Below, piece after piece: positions 34,055-46,342 of a DNA stretch of 64,000 nt (position 1 is the stretch's first letter; the number at the start of each line of letters is the position of its first letter). The notes under the pieces are model-generated. The model saw only the letters and a list, made by a program, of their open reading frames with translations. It searched no databases and was not told where the DNA came from. Source of the DNA: Orobanche coerulescens. Lineage: Eukaryota; Streptophyta; Magnoliopsida; Lamiales; Orobanchaceae. The stretch spans positions 122,445,501 to 122,509,500 of the forward strand of contig CM065804.1 in NCBI GenBank assembly GCA_033398695.1, read 5' to 3'. The translations under genes were made by a program, and so were the position numbers.

Positions 34055-35959
34055 TGTTGGGATTCCGGATACAAAATCGAGTACGCAGCAAAATAATAAA
34101 ACTCAATATAAAGAATCCCAAAACAGGATCGATCAAGTAACGTATATACGAAAAATAAATTGACAAAGACAAATGATTAGAGTCCCATACCTTTGAAGCC
34201 TTTGATAATATCTTCGTAATTTTGATGATGATCACGAACCCGAACACGAGTACGAAAAACCCTTCGTCACAAACACCGAAAGCACGATGTCTCTATTTCA
34301 CACGCGTCGGAACTTGATCAGAAAAATCAACGAGACTCCATTCTATCAAGGACACAGATAGGAAAACTCGTAGGAATGTTTCTCTCTTGATGTTCTTTCT
34401 TTTCTTCCACCTCTATGATGAAGAATTTGTTGAAGAAAAATCTCTCCCTCTCTCTCTTTGGTGGTTCGGCCGAAAATGCTCTAAGTGTTCTAGTGATGGT
34501 CTTGTTTTGATAAGATATATAAAAGATCATGTTAATTAAGATATTAAATCGATTTGATAAGATCACCAAATCAAATCAATATAGAATTATTCTCGAGTAA
34601 CATGCCATATCCCTTAAAAAACAAAGACACGCCATGACAAAAAGAGGGGGAGGGGTGGCCACATGGAAGGTGCTAGTAAACGGGCCGAGTCACTCGGCTC
34701 ATGTACTGGACATTCGTCAAACGACTCCATTAAATACACTCCGTTTTATCATCAATGTATTTATACTAATTTATTAATCCAGTTAATTAATTATATCAAA
34801 TAAAAATATATTTCTCTAAGAAATATAATTTATTAATTAAATTAATTACCTAGTAACTTAATTTCAATGCATAAGACCGCTATTTGATTTATCCAATAAA
34901 TCATAATTAGATATCCAATATCTAATATTATTAGAGAGATAATATATTCACATTTATCCATCAATGATCCTGATGCGTGACTCCGTAGGTCCATCTCAGT
35001 CAGCATTGGGAGGAACCAATGAGTGTGGACAGCGCTTAACCAGCCTAGCGGGCCGCACTGTAAACCCCGACTGAGAACGAATGAAGGGATCATTCCCGAA
35101 CCATTATGTCGTGAATACCATATATGTATAGACCCTTCATCATATGTCCCGGTCAAGTCTTCGGGTCACGGTAAAGTCAAACCCTACTGTCGACTAGACA
35201 CTATACATGTGTTAATGCAAATCAAGACTGACTGATTACTAGTACATCCAATACGGCTAGATCAGAATGCTTTGGCCAAAGACTTATGATCTTATTTGCC
35301 ATTAGCCGTATAGGACATTCGCCTGATCACTAGCAGGAGATAGAATCCTTTCTTGGCGTACAGTAAAGACCGCTACCTGCCGTATAATCCCCATCCCGAG
35401 GGGCGTTCCATGATTGACTGAAAACGGGAGATTAAGCAAATGAGTCTAACTACTCTAATGACAAACTAAACGTCACAGCCACGTCTATTACTGAACCCTA
35501 AAGTTAAAGGTCCACGTATACTATCACAACCTTTAGATTCATCATCGACTCTCCGAGAGTGAATACTGTGTGATTGAATGAAGTATGAGTCGTGTTCGAG
35601 TACAATGGTCCCACCAATATACTTATAACGATGCTATCAAGACATGCACATATCCTAGCATCAATTATACGAGTCTTACTCAAAACTTAATGTTCAATTA
35701 AGTTTATCGACTTGCGAATGGTTTACGTAAATAAGCTTTAAACACTTTCAATGCATTTTCTCTTATCTAATAATGAGAGTGGAATGCTTGCTCTTATTTA
35801 CAAGGACTTCACTTCAATGTTTACAAAATCAAGACTGGATTTTAAATACAATAAACAATGAATGAATCATATTGCCTTTTATTAATTATTCCATAATTAC
35901 AAGCACAATGCCCCTTCTCTCTCATCCCCTGAGTTGCATTCGAGGGCATATTCCTAACA
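34055..35959 (-). mobile_element. 5' LTR of the minus-strand copia
   Basis: A 1905-bp LTR, minus-strand start TGTTAGGAATATGCC (35959) and end CCCAACA (34055). Its partner is 18445-20353. The next 5 bp (TTTAG, 35960-35964) match TTTAA at the far end of the element, so the whole 17.5-kb copia inserted as one unit. Confidence 0.9.
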
Positions 35960-36400
35960 TTTAGAATACTCATCTAATCTTCATCTAATCTTGTGAGTTT
36001 GATCTTTAATAACATATTGAATAAGATTCATAGTTGTTATTTTAGATCAAAGTTCAAGAACATTTGAATAAAATTCTCGGTGTTCTTGCTCTTACCGTAA
36101 TCAAGAACATACCTATATTCAAATTGATTTAAGTGAAATCTTTATTGAATCGGAGCTAGCTATCTGTTAGATGCTCGGGACTTGGTCTTCATGTGGATAC
36201 CGTACAGGACGCTCACTTTTTGCAACGTCTCTAGAAAGGTCGATCGAAAACACGCTACAAGAGGTAACAATCTTGTTCTTCATACTTTGTTAATATACAT
36301 GGATCCTCGGAGGGTTTTACATATTATATTTATACTTCCGCTACACTATTTCGATATATGATGAGATCATAAATCTTATTAGTTTAATAAAAGCCCAACA
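35960..36400 (+). mobile_element. Plus-strand copia LTR, second part
   Basis: The continuation of the LTR begun at 17288-18444, ending AAAAGCCCAACA at 36400. It is followed directly by a primer-binding site, so this LTR acts as a 5' LTR on its right and a 3' LTR on its left. Confidence 0.75.
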
Positions 36401-36595
36401 GTGGTATCGGAGCGACTAGTATATTTTCATTGTTTCGATTTTCATATATGTTGATATATGATGTTCATATATGTGATTTTTGATGTTTATATATATGATA
36501 TATAAATTTTATCTATGACTATTTATATATATGATGATATATACAATTTTATAGATTTGTGTTTCGATCTATATCTATATCTATATCTATATCTA

Positions 36596-36638
<43 letters not shown>

Positions 36639-38342
36639 TGATTTATATGTTTGATCTTGACATATATGGTTCTTTGATATATGGAGATTCATGTGATGAT
36701 TTAGTCCTACTAATAATCCAAGAATCAAAGAACATATGATTTGATCTACATATAATTTTATGTTAGGATTATGAATTTTAAGAGGTGCGTATGAACTTAA
36801 ATTTGTTTATGTAAAGATTATGCTCCTTTAAAATTTTCATATGAACATAATTATATTTTGATTCCGAGGTTGTATAAATATAGATTTGATCTACTTGATT
36901 TATACATTTATATTGTTCAGTAGGTATTAGTCGAAGTATACATGAGATGTATACTCTAATACACATGTTTTGAGCAAAAATATAGGCTGCCGAGCGGTCC
37001 TGGGAAGGGGATCGTGATCCAACCCTGTAGATGGCCCCTGCCGCGCGGTCCAGACTGTTCGGACCGCGATCCAGGCTATTCGGACCGTGATCTAGACCAC
37101 TTCCGGGATCGTTTCGGCCTCGTTTTCTTTGTGTATTCCTGGAAATTTATTTCCCGTTTTACTCGGTTCGATGTTTGGCCCTCAAAACTTGATAACTGAT
37201 CGATTGTCGATATTTGACATATTTTATATATTATATAACTTATCGATAGTCGGTATTTAGTACAATTTATATATTATATATGCTTATGAATTCTTAAATG
37301 GTTAATGCATCATGGGTGGTATAGCCGTACTAGATCAATTAGATTGATGATTCAATTATGGTTGTAATAATCATAATACGACTTATATGTCGTGCCTTCC
37401 TATTATCATTTTGTAATTTCTCTTCTCATCTTACTCCCTTCGAATGTAACCCGAGGTTTATATTACAAAATGTAAATATATAGTTTAGAATAGTTCTAGC
37501 TATAAAAGGAAGGCGAAGGAGACGAGCAACTTACAAGGAATTTAAGAAGAAAGGCGTTATCGAAGATTACAAGGATCGACCTATTGACATTTACATATAT
37601 CATAATAGGATCTATGGCTATACCACACCACACCATATTGTTCATGTGAATGTATGAGATGCATCATATTTTAGCATATGGTTGTATGAGATGCATCATA
37701 TTTTTTTTATTTGCTTAATAATCATTATTTCCAAATAAATCAAACTCATTAAAACTTTTACATGTATGAGATACATTGTAATAATTTTGAGATAATCAAT
37801 TTTTGATAAAATAGTTTTATTTAAATCAATTGATATAAAATATAAGTCTCAAGATCCAACCATTTTCAAAAGACTCATCAAACTATCACTCATTTCTAAT
37901 ATGGTTCTGCCAAAGCAGGGTGTGTGGATTTTATTTTAAGGAGGCGAGATGAATAAACTAGATTATACATATGATTTAAAATGGTTAAGACTTATATAGG
38001 TTATACAAAATGGTTTTGGACCTATGGTTATTTGGGATTAATACGATTAAAACGACATAAGGTGTCATCCCAAATGATAATCAAAAGCATTTTTTAATTA
38101 CAGGGGACATGCCAAAGCTGTGCCTGTGGTTATTTGATCGTTGAATTTAATTCATATATGTATATGTGATACATAATATTTGAGACTAACATGTTGACAT
38201 AAGATGTCATCTCTATTGATAAAAGTTAAACTTCTTTTATTTGCGAGGGACATGCCATAGTTGTGCTTGCATTTACTTGATTGTTAGATTTTAAAATCAA
38301 TATATTTGACGAATAACTTTGCATATTAATATTGTAGAATCA
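36401..38342 (+). other. Primer-binding site and leader of plus-strand copia
   Basis: GTGGTATCGGAGCG at 36401-36414 is an initiator-Met-tRNA-type primer site. The leader is long (1.9 kb) and non-coding. It contains a (TATC)n/(CT)n/(TA)n microsatellite at 36567-36639. A short word pair (ACATGCCAAAGCTGTGCCTG, then TTACTTGAT / TTATTTGAT) recurs at about 37903, 38105 and 38249. Confidence 0.7.
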
Positions 38343-39165
38343 ATGGCGTCAATCAATACAAACTCATTGCGATCAATTCTTGACAAAGAAAAACTTTCTG
38401 GCACTAATTACCTTGATTGGTCAAGGAACTTGATAATTGTTCTCAAAGCTGAAAAGAAGCAGTACATTCTGGAAAATCCAATTCCTAATGATTCGGAATC
38501 AACCGCTACCAAAGCTCAAAAAGATGCTTACAGTAAGCATATGAATGATTCTTTGGATGTGATATGCCTTATGCTAGCAACCATGAACTCGGAGCTGCAA
38601 ATACAGTTCGAGGACATGGAAGCTTATGAAATGATGGGTCATCTTAAGGAAATGTTCCAAGAGCAAGACCGTCAGGAGAGGTTTGCCACTACGAAGGCAT
38701 TGAATGGTTGTAAAATTTCTTCAGGTACTTCTATGAGTGCTCATGTACTTAAGATGAAGGGCTACATTGAGCATATTGAATGGCTAGGAGCACCTATCAG
38801 TCAGGAACTCGCTACTGATATGATCTTAGCATCACTGCCTTCAGAGTACGATTAGTTTGTAGTGAACTTCAACATGCACAACATGGAGAAAACTATTACT
38901 GAGTTGCATGGGATGCTAAAACAAAACTGAGACAAACATTAAGAAAGTTGCTCCTAATGTTTTAATGGTTCAAAAGAAATGGAATAAAAAGAAAGGGAAT
39001 AATATGGCCCCAAAAGATAAAGGTAAGGGTAAAATTTAAACGCTGCCTAAACCCAAACCCAAACCTTTCAAGAAGTCATCGAAACAACCCAAAGAAGGGG
39101 CTTGCTACCACTGCAATGAAAGTGGTCATTGGAAAAGGAATTGCGAGGTCTACCTGGAATAAATG
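38343..39165 (+). pseudogene. Ty1/copia gag fragment (plus-strand copia)
   Basis: ATG at 38343 begins MASINTNSLRSILDKEKLSGTNYLDWSRNL. Typical copia gag blocks follow: IVLKAEKKQYILE, MLATMNSELQ and LNGCKISSGTSMSAHVLKMKGYIEHIEWLG. A stop falls at 38854 and frameshifts follow, but a zinc knuckle CYHCNESGHWKRNC is still readable at about 39105-39150. The gene is cut at 39194 by a Tekay-like LTR, so protease and pol are absent. Confidence 0.88.
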
Positions 39166-39194
39166 AGGAAACAGAAGAGCAGTGAGACTGCTGC

Positions 39195-40477
39195 TGTAAT
39201 ACTAGTACCTTTTATTTTTTCGGTTTATTTTGATATTGTGCTATTATTGGTTGTTTGTCTCGGACCGTTCCAGTTTGTTGGATATTTTCGATGTATTGTT
39301 GATTTCTCGGACCGTTGGGTCGGCATGTCATGTTACAGTTTTATCGTATTTTCAGTTGTGGTTGCGTCGTCGAGTAACCAGGAACTTTCTGGCCATACAT
39401 ACCTGTGCAAAACAGCGATGAAAACAGCTAAGATTTCCGCCGTGTTCTGTGCCGTTTGTCAAACAGTGCTGTCGAGCGCCGAGTCTTGCGTTGGGTGTTC
39501 GCGCATTTAGCCTTCTGCCGAAAATGGCCGATACACCCGCGCGAGTGCCTGCCATATGTGACGTGCCGTTTGTCGCAACACGGTGCTAGACCCGCGACAC
39601 TTTGCACCGTGTCAGTGCGTCGTGTCATACAGGCACGCACACTGTCTCGCAACACGGTGAAAGACCCGCGACACTTTGCGCTGTGTTTGTGCGCCGTGTC
39701 GTATAGGTACGCGCACTGTCCCGCAACACGGCGCTAAATACGGCGATAGTTGGGCCATTTGTTGCGCGTGTTCCGTCCAGGTATATATAGGACAAACACG
39801 GGGTTTGACCCCATTTTCACCTCTTCTTCTCGGATTTCCACCCCTTTCGGGTGATTTTGGGCGATTTCACTCCGGTGTTGCATTCAATCAGCTTATAACT
39901 CAGAATTGGAGATTATATCAAGAATCAATCATCTTCATTCCACCATTCATCGTCAAATTGAGGTATATTGTCCTTGTACCAAATTTTAGGATTCTTGGCT
40001 ATAATTCATTTTTCCAATCATTTTTGCTTCGATTAATGGTAGATTATAGTTGTGTAATCATGGTTTCATGTTTTCCTAGAAGTTTTGTGGATTAATTCCA
40101 AGTTTTCCTTGGTTGATCGAGTTTAACCTTTTATGCCCCCGTAGTGTTCCGTATATTGTCCATAAGGGTAGAAATTCGAATGATTCTTGGTTTTTCAGTG
40201 GGATTATAGTTGATTGAGTCTCTATTGTTGTTAGGATCGGAATTTGGAGATAATCCGGACCGAAGCCTTTTTCGTTCGTCGTTCACTTTGCATTTTAGGA
40301 ACCAAGGCAAGAACCTTATTACACTAGTTTATGGCATGTATTTCGGTGACGAAACTGTGATGTTTATGTGTTGTGAGGTTGTTCTCGGGGTACTCTCACC
40401 CGGGGTTGACTCGAAGGGGTTACACGGGGACTTGGTGGCTTAGCAGCTGGACCAGGTTGCGAGGGTTACTTTCGACT
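39195..40477 (+). mobile_element. Tekay-like LTR, truncated by CACTA 2
   Basis: Starts TGTAATACTAG at 39195. A TATATATAGG-type TATA box lies near 39782, followed by sequence matching other family LTRs (GAATCAATCATCTTCATTCC...GAGGTATATTG, near 39920-39970). A 74-bp tandem repeat is at 39574-39740. It ends where CACTA 2 begins at 40478. No gene inside. Confidence 0.78.
39574..39740. repeat. 74-bp tandem repeat in Tekay-like LTR
   Basis: The word CGCAACACGG starts at 39574, 39648 and 39722, with the intervening sequence (AGACCCGCGACACTTTG...GTGTC) repeated. It sits just upstream of the TATA box. Confidence 0.85.
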
Positions 40478-40494
40478 CACTACCAAAATTCACA

Positions 40495-40830
40495 CGTTAG
40501 CCGACGACCCGTAAAAAAACGGCCGCCGACTTTAAAGTGTCGTCGGCTAAACTTTGCACTTTAGCCGACGACCCGTACTGCCGTCGGCTAAACAGTTTTA
40601 GCCGACGACTTGATCTGGGTCATCGGCTATAGTACAACATAGTCGTCGGCTAAAGTGTTAAACTTTAGCCAACGACTTTTGTAATGGTTTAGCCGACGAG
40701 CCATATCAAGTCGTCGGCTAAACCCTTTTCCAAAAAAAGGGGTTTAGCCTATGACTTGATCTGGGTCGTCGGCTAAACTTTTGTAATGGTTTAGCCGACG
40801 ACCCAGATCAAGTCGTCGGCTAAACCTACA
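40495..40830. repeat. Palindromic sub-terminal array of CACTA 2
   Basis: At least ten copies of AGCCGACGAC or its inverse. Several form long perfect arms, for example GTTTAGCCGACGACCCAGAT against its inverse to 40825. The repeat spacing is irregular. Confidence 0.85.
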
Positions 40831-41293
40831 ATTTAAAATTATATATAGTCCATGTAACACCAACCGAATCTTGCCCCTTTCCCCGCTAAAGTGTACCTTT
40901 CTATTCCCGACCCTGTCAGTTATTCCCGAAAAAAGCTTGTGAGTTGCTACATTGAGTATTGCGACCTTGCGAAAAAGATCAACCCAGTTCTTGGAAACCC
41001 CTTTGTGTATTTTTTGAGTTTGTGTTGCTACTTTGAGTTGTGTTAGCTGGAGTGACGAAGGTTTCTACCGGTTTCTATAATCACCATTTCGATTAATTAA
41101 GGTATTTTATTGTATTTTTTATTATAATTTCGAAACTTTGTATTATTCATGTTGTAGATTCGAAAGCTTTTATGTATAAGGATTAGGTTTTATGATGATA
41201 ATCATTATGATTAATTGTTTATTGTGATTTCATTTATAATTTGAACAATATTAGTTAGTTGGATTAATACTGGAAAATTTATACATTTTCAGG

Positions 41294-42404
41294 ATGGACA
41301 AGAGTTGGATGGGGTTACGAAAATGGGATCCAAGTGTAATGGATGGGATGAAGCAGTTTATGAGATTTGTAAAAGAGCACGACAGTGGTAATACGTTGCA
41401 CTACTGTCCGTGTAATAAATGTAGATGTCGCAGTGATATGTATCATTTTGCATTTCATGAGGTCTGGGAACACCTAAAGAAGAATGGTTTTTGGAGTAAA
41501 TATACATGTTGGATATACCATGGTGAAGCACCGAATTCTGTTACTCGGTATGATCACGGACAATTTAGTGGTAACGACGGGTTCATCGATCCGAAGAGGA
41601 GGTTGATTGATGATGTCTTTGGTTATTCCGAGACGTTTGTACCAACTGAGACAATCCCACGACCCCGTAGACCGATGCCTTGCAATACTGCTGGGCTTGA
41701 CAGGTACAACAAGCTAATTCAACTCCAACAGACCCCTCTATACCCAGGGTGTAACATGACTGTTCTTGATTGTGTTATGGAAACGATGAGATTAAAGGTG
41801 GAAAACAGATAATCCATCAAGTCTGTACATGATTACTTGGAGCTTACGAGTAATATGCTTCCACAGGGTCATCATCTTCCTAAGACATATACCAAAATGA
41901 GACGAATTTTGAAAGATCTTGGTCTTTCCTACATTAAGTTCCACGTCTGCATGTATGATTGTGTTCTATTCTGGAGTCATCCTAATGAATACCTCACGAG
42001 ATGTCCTATATGTGATACAGAGAGATATAGGATCACTCCTTCTGGAAAAGAGAAACCGGTGAAGGTATTTTGGTATTTTCTACTGAAGGACAAGTTGGAA
42101 CGGCTTTTTATGTCTCCTCACACAGCAAAAGCAATGAGATGGCACGCTGAGCCGTGCACTAATGACAGGGATACTATGATACACCCTTCAGATGGAGAGG
42201 CGTGGAAGCATATAGATAGGGAGTATCCGAATTATTCTTAAGATATCCGAAATGTGAGGCTCGGGATTGCATCTGATGGTTTCAACCCTTTTGGTAACAT
42301 GAGTCTTTCATATACCATATGGCCTGTTGTAGTGATTCCTTACAATCTTCCTCCATAGATGTGTATGCGGAAGGAGTATAATATGTTGACCTTGTTAGTC
42401 CCGG
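41294..42404 (+). pseudogene. CACTA transposase (TNP2 / En-Spm TNPD type), truncated
   Basis: ATG at 41294 gives MDKSWMGLRKWDPSVMDGMK, the transposase-associated N-terminal domain, with CPCNKCRCRSD and WIYHGEAPNS. A stop falls at 41810. Beyond it the TNP2 (Transposase_21) region reads on: CPICDTERYR, FLLKDKLERLFMSPHTAKAMRWH, MIHPSDGEAWKHIDREYPNYS, NVRLGIASDGFNPFGNMSLSY and CMRKEYNMLTLLVPG. Further stops are at 42239 and 42357. The last readable residues LVPG are cut at 42404 by the next LTR, so the catalytic part is missing. Confidence 0.92.
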
Positions 42405-43335
42405 TGTAACACCCCCAGAATCAAACCGGGAATATTACACGCCGCAGACCTCCTCCATGAAGATCTACCAGGCTATACACTGAATCAACATAATACATTA
42501 CATGCCGACGTGGCAAAATCACGAATCATTAGACCGATTTGGTCTTTCATCACTGACATACAAATCAAAAATACATAATCCTATCCAGACTCATACCCAT
42601 ACAAGGGTAAAATACACTGATAAACAAAAGTACGACAGCGGAAAAGTCCACAATGAACTCCGACTGACCGCACCCAAAACTGGTCTTCATGTGATTAGTA
42701 TCATTAGCTTCCATCATCCTTCGCACCGATCCTGTGATTTGCTCCCAAAAACCCGTATGTACCTGGAGACAATACAGATATCAACCCCCCGATTACTCAG
42801 GGGTTAGCAAAACTCCACTGTTTCGCTAGTACAAGTATAAAGTGCAAATACGAGCCATACACAACACATTCCGAGAATACAATGAAAGACTTCCCGAGAG
42901 ATTTCATTTAGTTAAAATAGTTCAAGTCTTGAATGTAGAAACGAAACAAGTAAGCACTTTGAAAACACTTCCAAATCTCGGGAGTTTTGAAAACATTTGA
43001 AATTGAAAAGTTCTTAATTACTCGAAATCCACTTAGGGTCACAGTCCCAAGGTTCATTTTCCAAAAATGCAAATCCGTTAACAAAACTCGGGGTCCACGA
43101 CCCAACCTTTCCGGTCACAAAACACAGGGTCCACGACCCGGTCATCTACTTCAATTCACTTACAAGGGCACATTACACATAATACATTATTTATGCCATT
43201 CTAGACAAGCACCAAGACTCGATATATAATGTCTCTCGACCCCGAGAACAAAGCATTGTGATACTCCGGACAATATCACAATTAACGAAAACATCAACAT
43301 CAATATCACATAAACCACACTTGGTAACCCGTGGT

Positions 43336-43550
43336 CGTACCCATTAGTATCTGCCCCCAGAGGCCCCGTCGGACCATCCCCGGGTGGGAAACCACTTCCG
43401 CGGCTGTACCCATTAGTATCGGCCCCCAGAGGTCCCGTCGAACCATCCCCGGGTGGAAGAACAATGACACACGCACCCAAGTCCACTTCCATGGCCGTAC
43501 CCATTAGTATCGGCCCCCAGAGGCCACACATGCCATCCCCGGGTGGAAGA
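43336..43550. repeat. GATACTAATGGGTACG tandem array, LTR 42405-45369
   Basis: Three units start at 43336, 43406 and 43497 with CGTACCCATTAGTATC, each followed by CCCCCAGAGG and CCATCCCCGGGTGG. The same unit, in inverse, is found at 48500-48720. Confidence 0.85.
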
Positions 43551-44693
43551 ACGACAACACCCGCACACTAGCATTCACAATTCATAGTTAGCAAAATCAC
43601 AACTCTCAAGGGTCAAACACACAAAATATATAATCGAGGTACCTTGCTAGAATGGACAAATTATCCAACATATGCTCACGACCCAGAACTAATACTATCA
43701 ACAAGGAAGCACACTATTTCAACAGCACCGAACGGCACAACCAGTATCACATAAATTCACATATTCATTGATAACCACATGTCTCCACGTACAGCTTAAA
43801 CAAAGGATTAAACTTCAAAACTTACCGAAGACATAATCACTCATAATGGCATCATACGAAAGTAATGCGATCATATACTCAACATTAATACACATATTCA
43901 ATTAAACATATTAATTCTCGGAACACACGAGTCGTCTTCAAGAAAACCATTATGGTAAATATACCGATTCTTTTAAAAAAATGGTTATAAATATTTATTT
44001 AGCACATATCAACGATTAGCAACTATTATATCCACAAAAAACGTAATGTATGGGCAAGATACTTGCCAAGACAATTGATATAGGACACACTGAAGAACAT
44101 GGATCAACCGGGAAACCTCGAACACCTACAATTCTCCGGCGAAGACAATGAATACACCCTCGATCGGAAAGCTTGAAGAAAACGATGACCGGAAGAGTTC
44201 CGACTCGAGTTCTTCGCAAGGAACCTGACCCTAACATCATACCATCAATAAATTAATGGTTGAACGAGGAAGAATAATTGTAGAACGCCCGAATTCCCTT
44301 TGTGACATTTTATCAAATACCTTCAAGGCGTCAATAAGAAACTCAATAAAACGACGAATCCTCGGCAATCCAACCATGGAACAACAAGGAATTCAAAATA
44401 ATAAAGCTTAACAATCATCAACCCATCCCTATTCTGAGTTTATACGGATTAAATGGATAAATCGAACGAAATCCCCAAAATTAGATTTTAAGACAACTTA
44501 CCCTGATTAGATCGATCGGAGCATGTTATGGAAGAATTAATCGATGATATGGACTCAGGAATCTCATGGATTCATTGCCTAACAACATGCCTCCATGTTC
44601 GTGAAATCTCCAGCCGCGGAAGGGAAGGAAACGAGTGAGAAAATAGGTGAAAAACCCGTCTGCTGGGCCTTATATAGGCAGCCTCCCGGCCGC

Positions 44694-44822
44694 CTTACGT
44701 ACGTAATCGGCCATGGCCGAGTCTTCTGCCCGAAAATGCCGGCAGCATTACGTACGTAACCGGCCCAGGCTTACGCACGTAACCGGCCTTACGTCCGTAA
44801 CTGCCGGTCCCTTACGGCCGTA
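44694..44822. promoter_or_regulatory. Palindrome cluster TTACGTACGTAA upstream of LTR TATA box
   Basis: Words at about 44694, 44750, 44771 (GC variant), 44787 (TC variant) and 44811 (GG variant), all of form TTACNNNNGTAA with GCCGG between them. For the minus-strand element they lie upstream of the TATA box, in the position of an enhancer. Function is inference. Confidence 0.6.
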
Positions 44823-45369
44823 TTGGGGCCAGGGGTGGCCTGGCCCCAAAATGCCCGGCCATGACTCGGCCGGAGCCAACTCCGACGGCCCGGACGACCC
44901 CGAAACCCGAACCTGAATACAAATAGAAGATACGGATACGAAGTACTCGCAAAGACGAATCCGAGCACTAAGAGAACACATGATTCCGACCACCCGAAGG
45001 ATCGAAATTCGACAACAGAAAGTAATTACCCCAAACTTTGAGAAATTACGAAAACGGCCCAAAACGTCCGAAATACACGATACACGATCGAAACACCAAG
45101 TCAAATCTCGCAACATGAATAATAACATTAAATGAACTTACGAGAAACTCAAAACAACAGTTTCGTATGAGATTCGCACGAATCGAACCCAAGTGTGGAA
45201 AAGTCGCATAAGAACACGGAACTCAACAAAACGACACCAAAACGAACTCGGATGACAAAAAGTGCAGAAATAAATATTCTCGGAATGACGAAACGGTCAG
45301 GAGAGAATCATCAAAACGGACTTTCACCGAAAAAGAAAATTACCGGAAATCGAAATTGCGGATATTACA

Positions 45370-46342
45370 TACTACCCCCTTAAAAGAAGTTTCGTCCCGA
45401 AACCTAAAAAAAGTAAAGAGAAGCAACATCCCGCCAGGAAAACTCAACGAGATAAACAAGAAACGCGTAACTTACGCCCATCAGCGAAATGTTACAAGCA
45501 ACGCAAAGGATTATACGGCATGAAATCACGCTCGACGACAACGATCACAATGCCGCAAGCAAGGATCTAATAAAACCAACGAGTGACAAGCGTCGTCAAA
45601 CAGATGGTATAATCGAGTAAATTATCCGAACAATCTTAGAACAATAGGTACCAACATAAGAAGACAAGCACGGTCACGAAACAGAATTAAACACAAAACG
45701 ATCCACAAGGACAATCATAAACAATTCAGACTACGCCGAAATCCTCAAAAAGAACCTCAGCTACCGTCTCGCAATGCACAGCTCGGTGACCCATCTGGCC
45801 ACACTCGAAACAGCTGACTAACGGTGAACGATAATTCTTCGTGGTACGAGATCAGGCAACAACACTCGGACAACCACGATTGAACAATAATGATCGAACA
45901 ACAATGATCGAACAACAATGATCAAATAATAACGATCGAATAACAACGATTGAACAACAATGATCGAAAAACAACGATCAAATAACAACGATCGAACAAC
46001 AACGATTGAAAAACAATGATCGAGTAACAACGATCGAACAACAATGATCTAATACCAACGGTCGAGAAAAGAAAAAAAATGACTCCGAAGTTCACACTTC
46101 AACTCAAGACATTAAAGAGCTGATAGAAACTAAAAGATATTACTTTCGAACAAGGTTCACAAGAATGGAACCGGACTCGGAAAAGTCACAACGATAAGCA
46201 GATCGATCTGAACAAGGTCACAACCCGTTCGAATGATGACAACCGAGATACCAAATAAGTCCAAAAATATCAACGAACATGAGCAAATTGATAGAAATTA
46301 GAAGGAGAAAATGCAGAAGTCAAAAATAATACGGGTATTACA
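45370..46342 (-). other. PPT, degenerate 3' region and second LTR remnant
   Basis: 45370-45387 is the PPT (minus strand CTTTTAAGGGGGTAGTA). From there to about 45860 no integrase motif can be read. A 15-bp minisatellite of (AACAACAATGATCGA) type lies at 45866-46062. From about 46070 to 46342 the minus strand resembles the first 280 bp of a more diverged family LTR, starting TGTAATACCCGTATT at 46342. Confidence 0.6.
45866..46062. repeat. 15-bp minisatellite
   Basis: About thirteen degenerate copies of AACAACAATGATCGA. Copies differ at a few positions (GATTGA, GATCAA). Confidence 0.85.

Larger units (their letters stand above)
40478..42404 (+). mobile_element. CACTA 2 (autonomous type), right part missing
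   Basis: Begins CACTACCAAAATTCACACG at 40478, followed by a dense palindromic array of TTTAGCCGACGAC / GTCGTCGGCTAAA words to about 40830, and then a TNP2-type transposase gene from 41294. It is cut at 42404 by a Tekay-like LTR. The other terminal repeat is not in the window. Confidence 0.88.
42405..45369 (-). mobile_element. Tekay-like 3' LTR, 2.97 kb
   Basis: Minus-strand start TGTAATATCCGCA (45369) and end GGGGGTGTTACA (42405). It carries the GATACTAATGGGTACG array (43336-43550) and, upstream of a TATA box (CCTTATATAGG near 44678, read on the complementary strand), several TTACGTACGTAA-type palindromes (44694-44815). A PPT follows at 45370, so this is the 3' LTR of a minus-strand element. 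Confidence 0.87.

Noticed and set aside
39163..40095. Plus-strand open frames of 93-139 codons
   Set aside because: They fall within a Tekay-like LTR and its tandem repeat; no conserved motif and no match between copies.
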